Below, one piece after another: positions 62,086-64,000 of a DNA stretch of 64,000 nucleotides. A program made the translations under genes and the position numbers. Numbering within the stretch: the first letter of the stretch is position 1; each line of letters opens with the position of its first letter. The DNA lies in the NCBI RefSeq assembly GCF_052857255.1, contig NC_135504.1, positions 144,486,121 to 144,550,120 of the forward strand, given 5' to 3'. The notes under the pieces were generated by a model. The model was not told where the DNA came from. It made no database searches and saw only the letters and a list, made by a program, of their open reading frames with translations. The stretch comes from Amblyomma americanum. Its lineage: Eukaryota > Arthropoda > Arachnida > Ixodida > Ixodidae.

Positions 62086-62856
62086 ATGTATCCCGTTGTT
62101 TTGAGCCGGAATACAAGTTTTCGCGCAGTTCTAAGAGTTCTAAGGGGCATTATTAATTTATGCTTGAAGAATGCTCTGGAAACGTCATGCCCCCACCTCA
62201 TCAGCGAGAGCTTTCACGCTCAACTCGCAATGTTCCATCAAGCAGGCTACCCAGCTGATATTTGTGTTTCTGTCGCCGAAGGCATACTAAAGAAGAAGCG
62301 CCAGGAAGGTCAACTGCCGTCCGTGCCTTCAGAAAGAAAAAAAGACAAAATTGCCGTCATTCCTTACATTCATTGCCTGTCCCACAATCTCAAGAAAATT
62401 GGGACAAAAGCTAATGTTCGTGTCGTTTTTTCTGCCCCTGAAAAACTAAGTGCGCTTTCCAAAAAAACTTTGCCCGCTGATAAACGTCCCCAAAAGCTGC
62501 AGTGCACCATTAACCACAGAAAGAAATTCGTGAAATGTACTGAAGGCATTGTTTATGACATCCCTCTCTCTTGCGGTAAGCGGTCTGTTGGTCAGTCAGG
62601 TCGGTGCTTGAATGAGAGACTTCGCGAACACAAAAATAACTTGAGAACTTTTACTGGCAGTAATCTGGCTTTACACTGCAAGGAGTGTGGTTGTGTGCCA
62701 TTTCTGGACAAGTGCTCGATCGTTGCCAGACACCGGGATCAGTTAACGCGAGAGATTATTGAAGCAGCTCGTATCGCTGCCTTGGACGATAAATGTGTAA
62801 GCAAGCCGTCTATCTCCCTGTCCAAAAGAGAGCTGGCCTTCTTAAAGAAACGCTGA
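62086..62856 (+). pseudogene. PLE C-terminal fragment, GIY-YIG endonuclease (copy 5, Tyr-to-Ser)
   Basis: This 256-codon frame has a translation that appears identical to copy 1, including Ser167 in place of the YVG tyrosine and the ETSC, LAMF and KNNL residues. The shared inactivating change shows that copies 1 and 5 separated after that mutation. It lacks the reverse transcriptase. Confidence 0.85.
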
Positions 62857-63023
62857 ATCGTGCACATCCGTAGATCCTCATTCACCTGTTTTTCATTATC
62901 TTTCTGGGCGCATGCGCCTGTTTCCCCTCACGGATTACGTTCGTCTTGGCCGCCCTGGTTTCTTTCAGTCGGATGTTGGATCACCGTTACCGACTCGCCC
63001 AAGTTTCTACCCTTGTGAATTAC
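62138..63023 (+). mobile_element. Penelope-like retroelement remnant, copy 5
   Basis: This 886-bp insert has gttctaagag at 62128-62137 and 63024-63033. It is the super-repeat counterpart of copy 1 at offset 43,966, with the same gatgttggatc variant in the 3' UTR. Confidence 0.88.
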
Positions 63024-63033
63024 GTTCTAAGAG

Positions 63034-64000
63034 AAAAAGTTTACACCTTTCTCTCGTCTACTCTTCGACGACTTGTAATATCGATGCTCGTGAATCTTGC
63101 TAGTTTCGATCTAAAACGATGTATTCCGTTGTTTTGAGCCGGAATACAAGTTTTCGCGCAGTTCTGAGAGAAAAAGTTTACGCCTTTCTCTCGTCTACTC
63201 TTCGATGACTTGTAAAATCGATGCTCGTGAATCTTGCTAATTTCGATCTAAAACGATGTAACCCGTTGTTCTGAGCCGGAATACAAGTTCTGACGCAGTT
63301 CTGAGAGAAAACGTTTACACCTTTCTCTCGTCTACTCTTCGAGGACTTGTAAATCGATGCTCGTGAATCTTGCTAGTTTCGATCTAAAAGGATGAATCTC
63401 GTTGTTTTGAGCCGGAATACAAGTTTTCGCGCAGTTCTGAGAGAAAAAGTTTACACCTTTCTCTTGTCTACTCTTCGAAGAGTTGTAAAATCGATGCTCG
63501 TGAATCTTGCTAGTTTCGATCTAAAACGATGTATCCTGTTGTTTTGAGCCGGAATACAAGTTTTCGTGCAGTTCTGAGAGAAAAAGTTTACACCTTTCTC
63601 TTGTCTACTCTTCGAAGAGTTGTAAAATCGATGCTCGTGAATCTTGCTAGTTTCGATCTAAAACGATGTATTCTGTTGTTTTGAGCCGGAATACAAGTTT
63701 TCGCGCAGTTCTGAGAAAAAAAGTTTACACCTTTCTCTCGTCTACTCTTCGACGACTTGTAAACTCGATGCTCGTGAATCTTGCTAGTTTCGATCTAAAA
63801 CGATGTATCCCGTTTTTTTGAGCCGGTATACAAGTTCTCGCGCAGTTCTGAGAAAAAAGTTTACACCTTTCCCTCGTATACTCATCGACGGCTTGTAAAA
63901 GCGATGCTTGTGAATCTTGCTAGTTTCGATCTAAAACGATGTATCCCGTTGTTTTGAGCCGGAATACAAGTTTTCGTGCAGTTCTGAGAGAAAAAGTTTA
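63034..64000 (+). repeat. Satellite segment downstream of PLE copy 5 to window end
   Basis: This is the counterpart of 19068-20034. It contains the cttgtaaatcg 1-bp deletion near 63,350, two successive tcttgtctac / cgaagag monomers and the 136-bp tttccctcg monomer near 63,870. The hairpin insertion site near 63,560-63,580 is empty. The array continues past the window edge. Confidence 0.93.

Larger units (their letters stand above)
54370..62127 (+). repeat. Satellite segment upstream of PLE copy 5 (copy B)
   Basis: This is the counterpart of 10404-18161 at a constant offset of 43,966. It carries the same 134-bp and 136-bp monomers, the same 2-bp deletion (at about 58,724) and the same duplicated seven-monomer empty-site unit. 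No gene is seen. Confidence 0.92.
1..64000. repeat. 137-bp satellite DNA array with nested higher-order repeats
   Basis: Successive monomer starts (the tactctt word) fall at 1, 138, 275, 412, 549 and so on, giving a 137-bp period that continues across the window apart from seven insertions. Landmarks in monomer order are tactcttcgacgacttg, atcgatgctcgtgaatc, tagtttcgatctaaaacg, ttgttttgagccgg, aatacaagttttcgcgcag and gagagaaaaagtttacacc. All monomers run in the same direction. After subtracting five 896-bp and two 146-bp insertions, about 59.2 kb of satellite remains, or about 432 monomers. Recurring subtypes differ by a few bases and recur in a fixed order, which defines the HORs. 137 is not a multiple of three, so reading frame rotates between monomers and no long ORF can run through the array. 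The function is unknown; satellites of this kind usually form centromeric or heterochromatic DNA. Confidence 0.98.
44104..64000 (+). repeat. Copy B of the ~44-kb super-repeat (left-hand part)
   Basis: Position 44104 corresponds to window position 1, and the match runs to the end of the window (64000 corresponds to 20034). Relative to copy A this copy lacks one monomer at about 49361 and another at about 51,580. It retains one monomer, at about 53,190-53,330, that copy A has lost. Shared rare variants, such as the tctcctc change at 4791 and 48894, show that this is a copy of the same segment and not merely similar satellite. Because position 1 is truncated by the window, homology may extend left of 44104. 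Confidence 0.95.

Noticed and set aside
1..64000. CRISPR-like array
   Set aside because: The repeats are contiguous 137-bp units that diverge by point changes. There are no short palindromic repeats with unrelated spacers and no cas genes.
1..64000. Hammerhead ribozyme motif in the satellite or the PLE
   Set aside because: PLEs and some satellites carry hammerheads, so I looked for a ctgatga core with a matching gaaa. I did not see it in the consensus monomer on either strand or in the PLE remnant.

Overview
This window is almost entirely one eukaryotic satellite DNA array. The basic unit is a 137-bp monomer in direct orientation, about 430 copies by length, roughly 42% GC. I see no host protein-coding gene, rRNA, tRNA, CRISPR array or bacterial feature. 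Short open frames of 60-100 codons recur because the tandem repeat is read through; they are not genes.

The array is interrupted only by mobile-element debris. Five copies of an 886-bp, 5'-truncated Penelope-like retroelement (PLE) remnant lie at 18172-19057, 22350-23235, 26939-27824, 30169-31054 and 62138-63023. Each keeps an open frame ending in a GIY-YIG endonuclease domain. Two copies of a 137-bp element with a perfect 45-bp hairpin lie at 28381-28517 and 31611-31747. Both elements have clean target-site duplications (10 bp and 9 bp). The same junctions recur in every copy, so each element inserted once and was then copied as part of the satellite.

Layout: 1-12,000 is a region of higher-order repeats (HORs) of 9, 16, 19 and 32 monomers. 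From about 12,000 to 18,161 the HORs are rearranged and include empty PLE target sites. From 17,000 to 33,110 there are four PLE-bearing blocks with spacings of 4178, 4589 and 3230 bp. From 31,750 to 43,200 a different HOR family has block spacings of about 1.9, 2.2 and 4.1 kb. From 44,104 to the end the sequence repeats 1-20,034 almost base for base, offset by 44,103, then 43,966, then 43,829, then 43,966 bp. The window therefore holds about 1.45 copies of a super-repeat of about 44 kb, with three whole-monomer indels separating the copies.

The relative order of events can be read from the sequence. The PLE inserted into one monomer carrying the variant site gttctaagag. The PLE block then duplicated. 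The hairpin element inserted into the lineage of PLE copy 3. A 3230-bp tandem duplication then made copy 4. Separately, the roughly 44-kb unit duplicated, making copy 5 from copy 1.

Organism: a metazoan, probably an arthropod. The PLE C-terminal protein and its 3' UTR look to me like the Penelope-like elements abundant in ixodid ticks; this is recognition from memory, not a search. The region is probably centromeric, pericentromeric or other constitutive heterochromatin, though nothing in the sequence proves the chromosomal location.
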